Assembly (NCBI RefSeq): GCF_000418325.1
Contig: NC_021658.1
Coordinates: forward strand, 3,610,001-3,674,000
Origin: Sorangium cellulosum So0157-2
Lineage (GTDB): Bacteria; Myxococcota_A; Polyangia; Polyangiales; Polyangiaceae
Length of the DNA stretch: 64,000 bases
Direction of reading: 5' to 3'
Each line of letters begins with the position of its first letter. Within the stretch, counting starts at the first letter, position 1. Shown here one piece after another: positions 1-8,407 of this stretch. The translations under genes and the position numbers were made by a program. Under the pieces are notes generated by a model, which had not been told where the DNA came from, did no database searches, and saw nothing but the letters and a program-made list of their open reading frames with translations.

Positions 1-1198
1 CAAAGAGATAGAAGTACCTGCCGTCCCGGAAGGAGAGGGAGAGGGCGAAGGTCGAGCCGGGGGCAGGCGGGGAAGGCACGGCGGCGTCCGTGCCCCGGAG
101 CTGCGCGCCATCCGCCTCCGCCACGCGCAGCGCGTCGGCCGGCTCGGCAGCGCGACGCGCGTCGCCAGGAGCCGCCGCGCGCGCGTCGCGCGCGTCGCGC
201 GCGTCGCCGGAGGAGAAGACCCGGCGATCGACCATCACGTAAAAGAGCGCGAGGAGGCAGCTCACCGAGAGCGGCCGCATCAGATCCTCGATCCAGAAAT
301 CGACCCACATCCGCTCCACCCAGGGGTGCTGCCGCGGGAGCCAGAAGACGAACCACCAGAACCAGCCGTCGTGGATCCGGTCGAGCACGACGACGCTGCC
401 GACCATCATCGCCGCGCCAGACGCGGCGAAGACGAGGCCGCGCCGCCACCCGGCGAGGACGAGGTACGCCGCGACCGGCACGAAGATGACCGACGCCGAC
501 TGCTTCGTGAGCAGGGCCAGCGTGAAGAGCGCCGCGGCGCCGACGGCAGAGCTCATGGAGCGGCCGAACCGCGCGACGTAGAGCGCCGCGAGCAGCAGGA
601 GCACGAACAGCGAGTCGACCCGCGCGATGTCGAAGAAGCCGGCGGAGAGCGGGTACGTGGCCGCGTAGACGCCGGCCGCGAGCAGGGCGGCGTGCTTGCC
701 GCCGGTCTCGCGGTGGACGATGCGCGCGATGAGCGCGATCCCCGCTATCGAGGCGAGATACGAGACCAGCCGCGCCGAGAAGAAGCCGACGCCGAGCACC
801 TTCGAGAACGCGGCCGCAACATAGAAGTAGAGCGGCGCGTACAGGAAAGGGACGTACTCGACCGTGGGCTTGACGTAGAGCTTCTGCCCGGCGAGCGCGC
901 GGCGGATCTCGTCCACGAGGCCGCCCTCCATCCACTCGATCTCGAACGGAAAACGAAGGTGGATGATCCCGAGCACGAGGTAGGTGCCGATCGCGCCCGC
1001 CGCGGCCAGCGCGACGACCACGCGCAGGAACACGACGGCGAAGCGCGGGAGGCGCTCGATCCACGGCAGGACGCGCGCGAGGAGGCGGGCGGCGCGCGCG
1101 CCCCACGGCGAGGGGACGGCCAGCGCCGTGGGCGTTCCAGCGCGCTGCGGCTCGTCAGGCGCAGGCTCGGGCGCTACGTCAGGGGAGGTCTGGGTCAT
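1..1198 (-). CDS. GT-C-like membrane glycosyltransferase, C-terminus beyond window
   Basis: The frame is open from an ATG at 1198 to the left edge (399 codons seen), so the C-terminus is missing. After a Pro/Ala-rich N-terminus of about 45 residues there is a membrane segment, then a luminal-type loop with EIEWMEGG and YVPFLYAPLYFYV, then several hydrophobic helices. Acidic residues in the first loop followed by many membrane spans are typical of dolichyl-phosphate-mannose/ArnT-like GT-C transferases, which move a lipid-linked sugar in the membrane. The exact family is inferred. Near the left edge a Pro/Ala/Asp-rich stretch includes a 9-bp repeat coding for Asp-Ala-Arg units. The gene diverges from the DUF1206 gene. 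Substrate is unknown. Confidence 0.72.
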   Translation of the reverse strand, partial: MTQTSPDVAPEPAPDEPQRAGTPTALAVPSPWGARAARLLARVLPWIERLPRFAVVFLRVVVALAAAGAIGTYLVLGIIHLRFPFEIEWMEGGLVDEIRRALAGQKLYVKPTVEYVPFLYAPLYFYVAAAFSKVLGVGFFSARLVSYLASIAGIALIARIVHRETGGKHAALLAAGVYAATYPLSAGFFDIARVDSLFVLLLLAALYVARFGRSMSSAVGAAALFTLALLTKQSASVIFVPVAAYLVLAGWRRGLVFAASGAAMMVGSVVVLDRIHDGWFWWFVFWLPRQHPWVERMWVDFWIEDLMRPLSVSCLLALFYVMVDRRVFSSGDARDARDARAAAPGDARRAAEPADALRVAEADGAQLRGTDAAVPSPPAPGSTFALSLSFRDGRYFYLF

Positions 1199-1698
1199 CG
1201 AGGGGCCGAACAGCGGAAGCAGGGACGACAGAGAGCCGGCGCGGCCAGCTCGGAGGGCCAGCGCGGCCCGCGCGGGGGCGGATCGCGCGCGAGAAGACCC
1301 CAAACAGCGACGGGGTGTCAATGCTCTCCCACGCGGCGTGGGCCACCGGAGATCCAGCGCGGACCAGGAGGGACGTAGGCTCGTTTGCAGGCTGCCAGAG
1401 GACTCCCCTCCATCCTGCGCTCCGGTTTCCCGCCGAAAATCCCCGCGATCGCGAGAGCGCATGTGCGCTCACCCGCCGTCGTCTCCCGCGGCCCCCGAGG
1501 ACCGCTGCGCTCGCTGCGACGTCTGGGCGCGCGACGAAGCACGTTACCGACGCTCGGCGAGGGCGTGTGAGGCACTCTGGAGCCAAGGCGTGGCGGCCCG
1601 CCCCACACCGCACGACGCTCCCCGCACCAGCGCTCCAAGCGCCCCGCTCGACCGGTGGCATGCCCGCTGCACCAGGCTCGCCCAGGAGAGCTGAAGCC
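1199..1698. other. Divergent intergenic region
   Basis: 500 bp between the start of the membrane glycosyltransferase (minus) and the DUF1206 gene (plus). It must hold promoters for both directions. I see no convincing -35/-10 pair and no coding signal; the open frames crossing it are rich in Arg/Pro/Ser as expected for GC-rich noncoding DNA. An AGGAG stands about 10 bases before the ATG at 1699. Confidence 0.5.
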
Positions 1699-2532
1699 AT
1701 GGAAATTCCGGTGAGACAGAACATGTTCACCCGGCCTGAAAACAACGGCTGGGTGCGCACCCTGGCCAGGTTCGGGTTTGCGGCCAAGGGGCTCGTGTAT
1801 GTGCTGATCGGCGCCCTCTCGCTCCAGGCAGCCTTCAGCGGCGGCGGGCGCACCGCCGGCGGGCACGAGGCGGTCGGGGTGCTCGGCGAACAGCCGTTCG
1901 GGCAAGCGCTGCTGATCGTCGTCGGGATCGGGCTCCTTGGGTATGCGCTGTGGCGCGAGGTCCTCGCGCTCAAGGACCCGGGCCACGTGGGCCACGACGC
2001 GAAGGGGAAGGCCGAGCGCGTGGGCTGGGCCGCGAGCGGCGTGATCTCGGCGGGCCTCGCGATCACGGCCTTCCAGCTCGCGCTCGGCCGCGGCGGCGGC
2101 GGCGACGGGTCCCGGACCTGGGTCGGCAAGGTGCTGGAGCAGCCGTTCGGGGGCGTGCTGGTCGGCGTCGCGGGGCTCGTGGTGATCGGCGTCGCCGTCC
2201 AGCAGCTCCGCAAGGCGATGAAATCTCGCTTCGCGCGGGACCTCAGCACTCAAGACATGAGTCCCCACGAGCGCACGTGGGTCTTCCGCATGGCCCGGGT
2301 CGGGCTCGTCTCCCGCGGCGTCGTCTTCGGGATCATCGGCGCGGCGCTGATCAAGGCCGCGATCACCCACGATCCGGGGCAATCGAAGGGCGTCGGCGAG
2401 GCGCTCTCGACCGTGGCCGCGTCGCCCTTCGGGCCCATGCTGCTCGTGCTCGTCGCCGCCGGCCTGTGCGCCTACGGCGTGTACATGTTCTTTTGCACGA
2501 AGTACTCGAAGCTGGCACACCCCGCCGCATGA
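1699..2532 (+). CDS. DUF1206 family membrane protein
   Basis: 277 residues. Three copies of a two-helix unit are visible, each starting with an Ala/Gly-Arg-x-Gly motif followed by a long hydrophobic helix (ARFGFAAKGLVYVLIGAL, AERVGWAASGVISAGLAI, ARVGLVSRGVVFGIIGAAL). This is the layout of the DUF1206 family, six membrane segments of unknown function. I chose the ATG at 1699 because AGGAG lies upstream and hydrophobic repeats begin soon after; the open frame continues upstream but with noncoding composition. It is followed 69 bp later by the metallo-hydrolase on the same strand. Confidence 0.85.
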   Translation: MEIPVRQNMFTRPENNGWVRTLARFGFAAKGLVYVLIGALSLQAAFSGGGRTAGGHEAVGVLGEQPFGQALLIVVGIGLLGYALWREVLALKDPGHVGHDAKGKAERVGWAASGVISAGLAITAFQLALGRGGGGDGSRTWVGKVLEQPFGGVLVGVAGLVVIGVAVQQLRKAMKSRFARDLSTQDMSPHERTWVFRMARVGLVSRGVVFGIIGAALIKAAITHDPGQSKGVGEALSTVAASPFGPMLLVLVAAGLCAYGVYMFFCTKYSKLAHPAA

Positions 2533-2601
2533 CGCGGGCGCGAGGCTCGGCCAGGCTGAACAGGCCCGCTCGCGGGCCGGCGCCGCAAGGGAGGTCGCGC
2601 C

Positions 2602-3381
2602 ATGAGCACCGAGGTCTCGAGGCTGTACGTGCTGCTCTGTGGGTACGAGATCCTCGAGAAGACGGTCTCGACGCGCGACCGCGGCGGGCGCTTCATCCTC
2701 GCCGAGCCGGTGTCGGCCTATCTGCTCGAGACCGCGCGCGGGCTCGTGCTCGTCGATACGGGGCTGAACAGCGCGCTCGTCCACGACCCGGCGCTCCGCG
2801 AAGAGCACTACACGAAGCAGGGGATTCGCCCGCCGGTCATCCTCCCGGAGCACGAGCTCGCCTGTCAGCTCGACCGGATCGGGGTGCGCCCCGCCGACGT
2901 GGGCCACGTCATCCTCACACACATGCACCTGGACCACGCCGGGAACCTCGCGATGTTCCAGGGCGCGCGCATCTCCGTGCAGCGGCGAGAACACGCGTAT
3001 GCCTTCGGCCCGGATCACGGGCCCGCCTGGTTCGAGCGCGACTACGATCTGCCCGGCCTGCGGTGGGACCTCGTCGAGGGAGACTGGGAGGCGATGCCGG
3101 GCGTCGAGGTCGTGCTGACGCGCGGGCACACGCCCGGCCATCAGTCCGTGGTGGTCGAGCTGAGGGACACCGGCACGGTCGTCCTCGTCGGCGACGCGGG
3201 CGACCTCGCCGAGAACTTCACCGAGGAGATCCTCCCCGGCGAGAGCGTGGACGACGAGGCCGCGCTCGCCAGCATCCGCCGCCTCAAGCAGATCGCGCGA
3301 GAGCGCCGCGGCGCGCTCCTCCTCGGCCACGATCCGGCGCTCGTCCAGGCGCTGCGGCTCGCGCCGGCCTGCTACACGTGA
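2602..3381 (+). CDS. N-acyl homoserine lactonase family metallo-beta-lactamase-fold hydrolase
   Basis: 259 residues. The metal motif THMHLDHAG supplies His107, His109, Asp111 and His112; a later GHTPGH and a GDAGD supply the remaining ligands. This arrangement and length match the AttM/AiiA-like lactonase branch of the metallo-beta-lactamase fold, which opens lactone rings of acyl-homoserine lactones, although many relatives act on other lactones. No signal peptide, so cytoplasmic. A strong GGGAGG lies 7 bases before the ATG. Lactone substrate is inferred, not shown. Confidence 0.85.
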   Translation: MSTEVSRLYVLLCGYEILEKTVSTRDRGGRFILAEPVSAYLLETARGLVLVDTGLNSALVHDPALREEHYTKQGIRPPVILPEHELACQLDRIGVRPADVGHVILTHMHLDHAGNLAMFQGARISVQRREHAYAFGPDHGPAWFERDYDLPGLRWDLVEGDWEAMPGVEVVLTRGHTPGHQSVVVELRDTGTVVLVGDAGDLAENFTEEILPGESVDDEAALASIRRLKQIARERRGALLLGHDPALVQALRLAPACYT

Positions 3382-3457
3382 CGCCGGCGCTTCACGCGAT
3401 CCGGCCCGTCTGATAGCATCGCGGCAGACCGCGGCGCCGGCCGCACTGGAGCGCGAC

Positions 3458-3832
3458 GTGAACTGCCCGAAATGCACCGCCTCGATGGATGTCGTCACCT
3501 TCGGCGGGATCGACGTCGACCGATGCACCGCGTGCGGCGGAATCTGGTTCGACAGCCGTGAGAAGGAGTCGCTCAAGGCGATGGAGGGCTCGCAGCACAT
3601 CGACACCGGCGACCCCGCGGTCGGGCGGAAGAACAACGAGATCCGGCGCGTGCCGTGCCCCCGCTGCACGACGCCGATGGTGCGCATGGTCGACCCGCAG
3701 CAGCCGCACATCTGGTACGAGAGCTGTAGCGTGTGCGGCGGCGTCTACTTCGATGCCGGCGAGTTCCGCGACTACAAGGAGCACACGCTGAGCGACTTCT
3801 TCCGGGACCTGTTCGCGCGGCCGCGCGGCTGA
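3458..3832 (+). CDS. TFIIB-type zinc-ribbon protein
   Basis: 124 residues starting at a GTG with GGAG 6 bases upstream. Two zinc-ribbon units are present: CPKC with CTACGGIWFD near the N-terminus, and CPRC with CSVCGGVYFD about 60 residues later. The Cys-Gly-Gly-x-[WY]-Phe-Asp pattern is that of the zf-TFIIB family of small bacterial proteins. Function is unknown; a nucleic-acid or protein-binding role is a guess. It converges with the glutamine amidotransferase gene 24 bp downstream. Confidence 0.85.
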   Translation: MNCPKCTASMDVVTFGGIDVDRCTACGGIWFDSREKESLKAMEGSQHIDTGDPAVGRKNNEIRRVPCPRCTTPMVRMVDPQQPHIWYESCSVCGGVYFDAGEFRDYKEHTLSDFFRDLFARPRG

Positions 3833-3855
3833 CGGCGCGCCGCGGACACGGCGCC

Positions 3856-4695
3856 TCAGCCCGGAGGGCCGGGCTCGGCGATGTCCGCGATCGAGCCCCG
3901 CGCCGCGGCCTCGGGGTACGTCGCCACGAGCTCGCCGGCGCGGAAGACCCAGAGCGTGCCGGGCGTCGCCTTGCTCCAGAGCTCGTCGCGCGTGAGCGGC
4001 TCGGTGGCCACCACGGCCATGCGCGCGTCGGGGCCCAGGCCGTGGACGTCGTTGAAATTCACCTTGAGATCGGCGTCCACGAGGGTGGCCTCGCCGAACG
4101 GGGCGTGGCGGAGGATGCAGGACAGGTGGTCGCCGCAGCGGGCGAACAGGTGCTCTCCGTCCGCGAGCAGGAAGTTGAACACGCCGTCGCTGCCGAGCTC
4201 GTTCCCCAGCTCGTAGAGCGTCTTCCCCAGCGCCCGCCCGTCGCTCGGGTACTGCGCGCCGTAGGCGGCCCGGAGCTCCTCGAGGAGGACGCAGAAGGCA
4301 TGCTCGCTGTCGGTGTCCCCGATCGGCGTCTCGAGGTGGAGCTTCCGATCCCGGACGTTGGGCAGGGTGCCGTTGTGCGCGAACACGATGTGCCGCCGGT
4401 GGAGCACCCGCATGAAAGGGTGCGTGTTCTTCAAGGCCGCCCCGCCGCGCGTCATCTTGCGCACGTGCGCGATGGAGAGGGCGGTGTGGATCGGGTTCTC
4501 GCGGATGAACCGCGCGAGCGGGCTCGAGAACGCGGGGTGAGGCTCGAGGAACGTCCGCGCGAAGAGGCCATCATAGAGCGATACGCCCCAGCCGTCCGCG
4601 TGCGGCCCCGTCTGCCCGCCGCGGAGCGCGAGCCCGGTGAACGAGAACACGATGTCCGTCGGCACGTTCGAGACCATGCCAAGGAGCTCACACAT
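3856..4695 (-). CDS. Class II glutamine amidotransferase (YafJ-like)
   Basis: 279 residues. Met-Cys-Glu-Leu-Leu at the start exposes Cys2 as the N-terminal nucleophile after Met removal, and ADGWGVSLYDG, AHVRKMTRGG, FAHNGTLPN and DTDSEHAF are the conserved blocks of Ntn-type class II amidotransferases, which release ammonia from glutamine. The YafJ subgroup has no well-defined partner. The start overlaps the stop of the upstream ATP-grasp gene by 8 bp, so the pair is translationally coupled. It is the last gene of a three-gene operon and could feed ammonia to the two ligases; that role is inference. Confidence 0.88.
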   Translation of the reverse strand: MCELLGMVSNVPTDIVFSFTGLALRGGQTGPHADGWGVSLYDGLFARTFLEPHPAFSSPLARFIRENPIHTALSIAHVRKMTRGGAALKNTHPFMRVLHRRHIVFAHNGTLPNVRDRKLHLETPIGDTDSEHAFCVLLEELRAAYGAQYPSDGRALGKTLYELGNELGSDGVFNFLLADGEHLFARCGDHLSCILRHAPFGEATLVDADLKVNFNDVHGLGPDARMAVVATEPLTRDELWSKATPGTLWVFRAGELVATYPEAAARGSIADIAEPGPPG

Positions 4696-6073
4696 GGCGG
4701 TTATCCTCTCGTTTCAGGCGCGGATCGTCGACGATCAAGAGCCCGGTGACCCCGCCGCCCGCGGAGACGTTGCTCACCGCAGAGGCCGAGAGCCGCACCA
4801 TGGCGCCCTCCATGCGGCCGGCGAACACGAAGGGACACAGGTCGAAATAGACCTCCTCCTCGGCCACGCCGCCGTCGCGGAACGTCGGCATGCGCGCCGT
4901 GCGCGCGCGGCTGCGCTCCTGCACGATCGCGCGCTGCGCCTCGGCGTCGCGGACAGCCGCCCTCCACGCGTCCGGAGGCGTCTGCCACCCGAGCAGCACG
5001 CCTTTGCCCCCGTAGTCGTCGTTCGGCTTCAGCACGAAGCTCTCCTGCTCGGCGCCGATGAGCTCGAGGAGATCCACGTCGCGCCCGCGCCAGGAGGTCC
5101 GGCCCGACCGCACGCGGCGCGTCCAGGGGATGTGCTCGGCGATGGCCGCCCGCTGCTCGGGCGAGAACAGATCGGCGAACTCGGGGGCGCTCAGCACCGC
5201 GAACGCCGCCTTCTTGTTGAGCGGCTTGGTCCGGAACGAGTTCGCCACGTACGCCGCGCGGTCGCGGTAGGCGCGGACGAGCGGGTGATCCAGGCCGCGC
5301 CGCCCGACGAGCTCCTGCGTGATGACGCGCCGGTAGACGAGATCGATCCGCTCCCCGCCGGCCGAGAGGCGGCCTCCGTCGAGCTCGAGCTCGTCCGGAT
5401 CGAGGATCAGCGCCCGGTGCCCCTCGGCCGAGAACAGGTCGGCGAGCACGTTGAACTCGGCCGAGGTGGCGGCGGTCTTCCAGTCGACGATGGCGATCGT
5501 GGGCCTCGCCTCGCGGCCGCCCCACGCGGCGTACCCCTCGCGCAGGGCGCAGAGGAGCGCCCGGTGCGGCGCCGGCGCGCGGACGCCCCGCCCGCGCCGG
5601 AGCGGCGCGAGGTGGGGGAGCGCCATCAACGTCTCCTCGATGAGGAGCTGGTCGGTGATGCCAGCGGGCGAGTCGGCGTTGTATTCGATGAACGAGAAGC
5701 CGCCCTCGGTGACGAGCATGTCGAGCCGCCCGACCGTGAGGAACGGCCCCTCGCCGGGATCGAGGGCCGCGAGGGCGCGCTCGTCCGCGGAGAGCCCCAG
5801 CTCCTCGGCCAGGGCGGCGTCGACGAGCGCCCGCCGCGCGACGCGCTCGAGCGCGGCGGCGATCCGCTCGGCGGCGCGCGCGACCGCGGCGTAGTCGTGC
5901 TCCGCGATGAGGTAGGGCCTGAGGTGGCGGCACAGCGCGCGGCCGCCGTGCGTGAGGCCGAGCCTCTGCTGGCCTCCGAGGAACGACGCGAACCGCGCCG
6001 CGTCCATCGCCCCCGGCGCGGAGAGCCGCGCGTCGATCTGCGCTGCGAGCGAGCTCGTGGCGTCCCGGCTCAT
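4688..6073 (-). CDS. ATP-grasp ligase, glutathionylspermidine-synthase/circularly permuted type
   Basis: 461 residues. FIEYNADSPAGITDQL and FVLKPNDDYGGKGVLLGW match the catalytic core of circularly permuted ATP-grasp enzymes, where a carboxylate is activated as acyl phosphate and joined to an amine. No signal peptide or membrane segment. It starts 7 bp after the stop of the GCS2-like ligase and overlaps the amidotransferase start, so the three genes form one transcription unit. Substrates cannot be read from the sequence. The N-terminal 100 residues look helical and have no family I recognise. Confidence 0.8.
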   Translation of the reverse strand: MSRDATSSLAAQIDARLSAPGAMDAARFASFLGGQQRLGLTHGGRALCRHLRPYLIAEHDYAAVARAAERIAAALERVARRALVDAALAEELGLSADERALAALDPGEGPFLTVGRLDMLVTEGGFSFIEYNADSPAGITDQLLIEETLMALPHLAPLRRGRGVRAPAPHRALLCALREGYAAWGGREARPTIAIVDWKTAATSAEFNVLADLFSAEGHRALILDPDELELDGGRLSAGGERIDLVYRRVITQELVGRRGLDHPLVRAYRDRAAYVANSFRTKPLNKKAAFAVLSAPEFADLFSPEQRAAIAEHIPWTRRVRSGRTSWRGRDVDLLELIGAEQESFVLKPNDDYGGKGVLLGWQTPPDAWRAAVRDAEAQRAIVQERSRARTARMPTFRDGGVAEEEVYFDLCPFVFAGRMEGAMVRLSASAVSNVSAGGGVTGLLIVDDPRLKREDNRHV

Positions 6074-6080
6074 GGCGACC

Positions 6081-7586
6081 TCACGTCGAGCCGGCGCCCG
6101 GGATCGCCCAGGCGTGCACGGGGTTGCCGGAGTCGACCTCGGCCATGTACCGCTCGAGCATCCGCCGGAGCGCCTCCTCGCGCGACGGCGCGCGCGGCTC
6201 CAGGGCCGAGAGCGCGCGGAGCTGCCACACGGCCCCGGTGACGCCCTTGGCGACGCGCGCCTCGAAGATCTGCAGGTAGCGGCGGGCCTCCGCGCCGTCG
6301 ACCCCCGCGGTCACGAGGCCCTCCTCGACCCGCGGCAGGAGCGAGAGGAGGAGATCGCGCGCGCGGACGCCCTTCGGCGCGGCGCCCGGCCCCTCCGGCC
6401 AGACCAGCTCGGCGTCGAGGCCGTGCTGCGCGGCTTGGTAGAAGTTCCGCGCGGCGAGCCCGAAGGGGAACGACGGCAGGAGCTCTCCCACGGTCGGCGC
6501 GAGGGCGAGGATGCCCCCGAGCAGGAAGCACCCGTTCGCGAGCATGTCGTCGAGGGTGGGCCCGGACGGCATGGCGCGCAGCTCGATGCGCAGGTGACCG
6601 CCGCCGGCCGGGTCGTACACCGGCCGATTCCACTTCCAGACGGTGCCGTGGTGCAGGCGGAGCTCGTGCAGCTGGGGCACGCCGCCGGCCCGCGCGCACG
6701 CGATGACGTCCTCGTCGCTGCAGACGGGGAGGATGGGCTCGTGCAGCGCGACGCTCTCCATGAAGAGCTCCGCCGCGCCGTCGCGCACCCAGCCGGTGCC
6801 GAAGCCGATGCGGGCGGGCTTCTTCCAGTCCGCGTCGGTCTCGGGGGGGCGGTCGTCGCCGGCCTGCTTGAACACCGCCACCCGCGTCTCGTGCCAGAGC
6901 CGGTGTCCGAGGAAGGTGGGGGAGTTGCCCGCGGCCGCGAGGACGGGCGCGGTCATCATCATGGCCGCGTTGAACAGCCGCGCGAACGCGTCGGGCGACG
7001 CCCGGAGGTGGACCTGAAAGGCGGTGTTCGCCGCCTCCATCGCGGGGTCGTCCGACATCAGATCGAGCGGCTCGGCGCCGTCGATCCGGATGTGGAACGG
7101 CGCCTTGCGCAGCCGGCAGAGCCCCGCGGCGAGCGCGCGGTACCGGGGCAGGTTCGTGATCGTCGCGGGGCTGAAGTCCTGCCGCTGGAAGGTCGGCAGG
7201 ATGCTGACCGGGACCACGCGCGCGCCCCGCGCCGCGGCGCGCTCGCGGATCGCCTCCACGGTCGCGCGCATCTGCTCGCGCAGGGCCGAGAGCGGCCGGC
7301 CGGCGAGCGGCACCGCCTGCGTGCTGAGCTCGATGTCGAACGCGCCCATCTCCGGCGTGATCATCGGGCTCGCCGCCGCGCGCGCGATCTCGGGCCCGAG
7401 CGGCACGGGGCGCGCCTCCCGGTCGACGAGGAACATCTCGAGCTCCGCGCCGATCGTCGTGTCGCCGAGGCCGAACCCCGGCCGGCTGAGCACCATCTCG
7501 AGCGCGGTGAGGTTCTGCTGGAGGCGCGCCTTGAAGAGCCCGTAATCGACGGTCTTGAAATGGTCTTGCTGGATCTCGATGCCCAA
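6081..7586 (-). CDS. Glutamate-cysteine ligase family 2 (GCS2/YbdK-like) carboxylate-amine ligase
   Basis: About 501 residues from a TTG at 7586 that has GGGAGG just upstream; the open frame reaches an ATG at 7700 but the extra 38 residues look noncoding. IGAELEMFLVD, PEMGAFDIELST and LRIELRAMPSGPT are GCS2 motifs: acidic residues that bind metal-ATP and the substrate carboxylate. Enzymes of this group make gamma-glutamyl or related amide bonds; true glutathione synthesis is not proven. It heads an operon with an ATP-grasp ligase (7 bp gap) and a glutamine amidotransferase. Confidence 0.82.
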   Translation of the reverse strand: MGIEIQQDHFKTVDYGLFKARLQQNLTALEMVLSRPGFGLGDTTIGAELEMFLVDREARPVPLGPEIARAAASPMITPEMGAFDIELSTQAVPLAGRPLSALREQMRATVEAIRERAAARGARVVPVSILPTFQRQDFSPATITNLPRYRALAAGLCRLRKAPFHIRIDGAEPLDLMSDDPAMEAANTAFQVHLRASPDAFARLFNAAMMMTAPVLAAAGNSPTFLGHRLWHETRVAVFKQAGDDRPPETDADWKKPARIGFGTGWVRDGAAELFMESVALHEPILPVCSDEDVIACARAGGVPQLHELRLHHGTVWKWNRPVYDPAGGGHLRIELRAMPSGPTLDDMLANGCFLLGGILALAPTVGELLPSFPFGLAARNFYQAAQHGLDAELVWPEGPGAAPKGVRARDLLLSLLPRVEEGLVTAGVDGAEARRYLQIFEARVAKGVTGAVWQLRALSALEPRAPSREEALRRMLERYMAEVDSGNPVHAWAIPGAGST

Positions 7587-7871
7587 GGGACCTCCCGCGG
7601 CGATCTCGGCGAGAGCCGATCCACGATTCTCCACGTTCCAGCCGTGGGCCGGCGACGTCCGCGGCCGGGATCGCGATGTTCTCGGACCCACGCAATGCAA
7701 GCGCAGGGCCAGGGGCTGGCGATCTCGGCGTGAAGGACGGCGGAGATGGGCTGTGCGATGGGGTCGAGTCGCGTCGAGCTCGATCGGTGTGGCGCAGGTG
7801 CGGCCTGTGGCAAAACGCAGCGTGAGGCGTGCTCGGCCGCGCCGTTCACCGGCGTTCGCGCGGGCGGCCGA

Positions 7872-8339
7872 TCACCGGTCGACGTGCGGCACGCGCTCGA
7901 CGACGCATTGCCCCGCCTTGCAGCGGGCGACCGAGTCCTCCTTCGGCGCCATGCACTTGGCGACCGGGCAGCTCTCGGCCGCGCAGCGCGCGGCGCGCCA
8001 CTGCTGGAGCGCGGCGAGCGCATCGCGGTGGTACGCCTGGTCGCACGGCGGGCACAGCTGGTCGCAGCACTGTCCGACCCGCGCGCAGGAGACCACACAG
8101 TCGGCGTCTGCCGCGCACCGGGGCTCGGTCGTCGCGGCGCTGCTGCCGTCGCCCGGCGCGGCGCTGCTGCCGTCGCCCGCCGGGGCGCCGGTGCCGGCGG
8201 CGGGGTCCTGCGTCCGGGCCGCGGCCTCGACCGGCGGCGGGGCCTGCGCCGGGGCCTCCTTGTGACAGCCGGCGAGACCGGCGAGACCGACGAGCACGAG
8301 CGGGCGCGAGAGCGATGAGATGTTCATGCCGGCCATCAT
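7872..8339 (-). CDS. Cys-rich lipoprotein of unknown function
   Basis: 155 residues with a short signal peptide ending in the lipobox Leu-Ala-Gly-Cys near residue 25. A low-complexity linker follows, containing two near-identical Gly-Asp-Gly-Ser-Ser-Ala-Ala units coded by an in-frame 21-bp repeat. The C-terminal half has about twelve cysteines (CAADADCVVSCARVGQCC and others), probably disulfide-bonded. This layout is frequent among secreted lipoproteins of myxobacteria. Start could be the ATG at 8339, 8336 or 8327; no clear ribosome site separates them. Confidence 0.72.
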   Translation of the reverse strand: MMAGMNISSLSRPLVLVGLAGLAGCHKEAPAQAPPPVEAAARTQDPAAGTGAPAGDGSSAAPGDGSSAATTEPRCAADADCVVSCARVGQCCDQLCPPCDQAYHRDALAALQQWRAARCAAESCPVAKCMAPKEDSVARCKAGQCVVERVPHVDR

Positions 8340-8407
8340 GCCACGAGCGCGTCGCGCCACGCGCCTGGTCCATGCACGACGGGCGGCGCCTCGACCCGGA
8401 GACCGGC

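Noticed and set aside
1318..3711. 797-codon minus-strand open frame
   Set aside because: Overlaps three better-supported plus-strand genes and has shadow-type composition.
3856..7586. Ergothioneine cluster (EgtA plus EgtC)
   Set aside because: The ligase and amidotransferase recall EgtA/EgtC, but EgtB and EgtD are absent and the ATP-grasp gene does not belong to that pathway.
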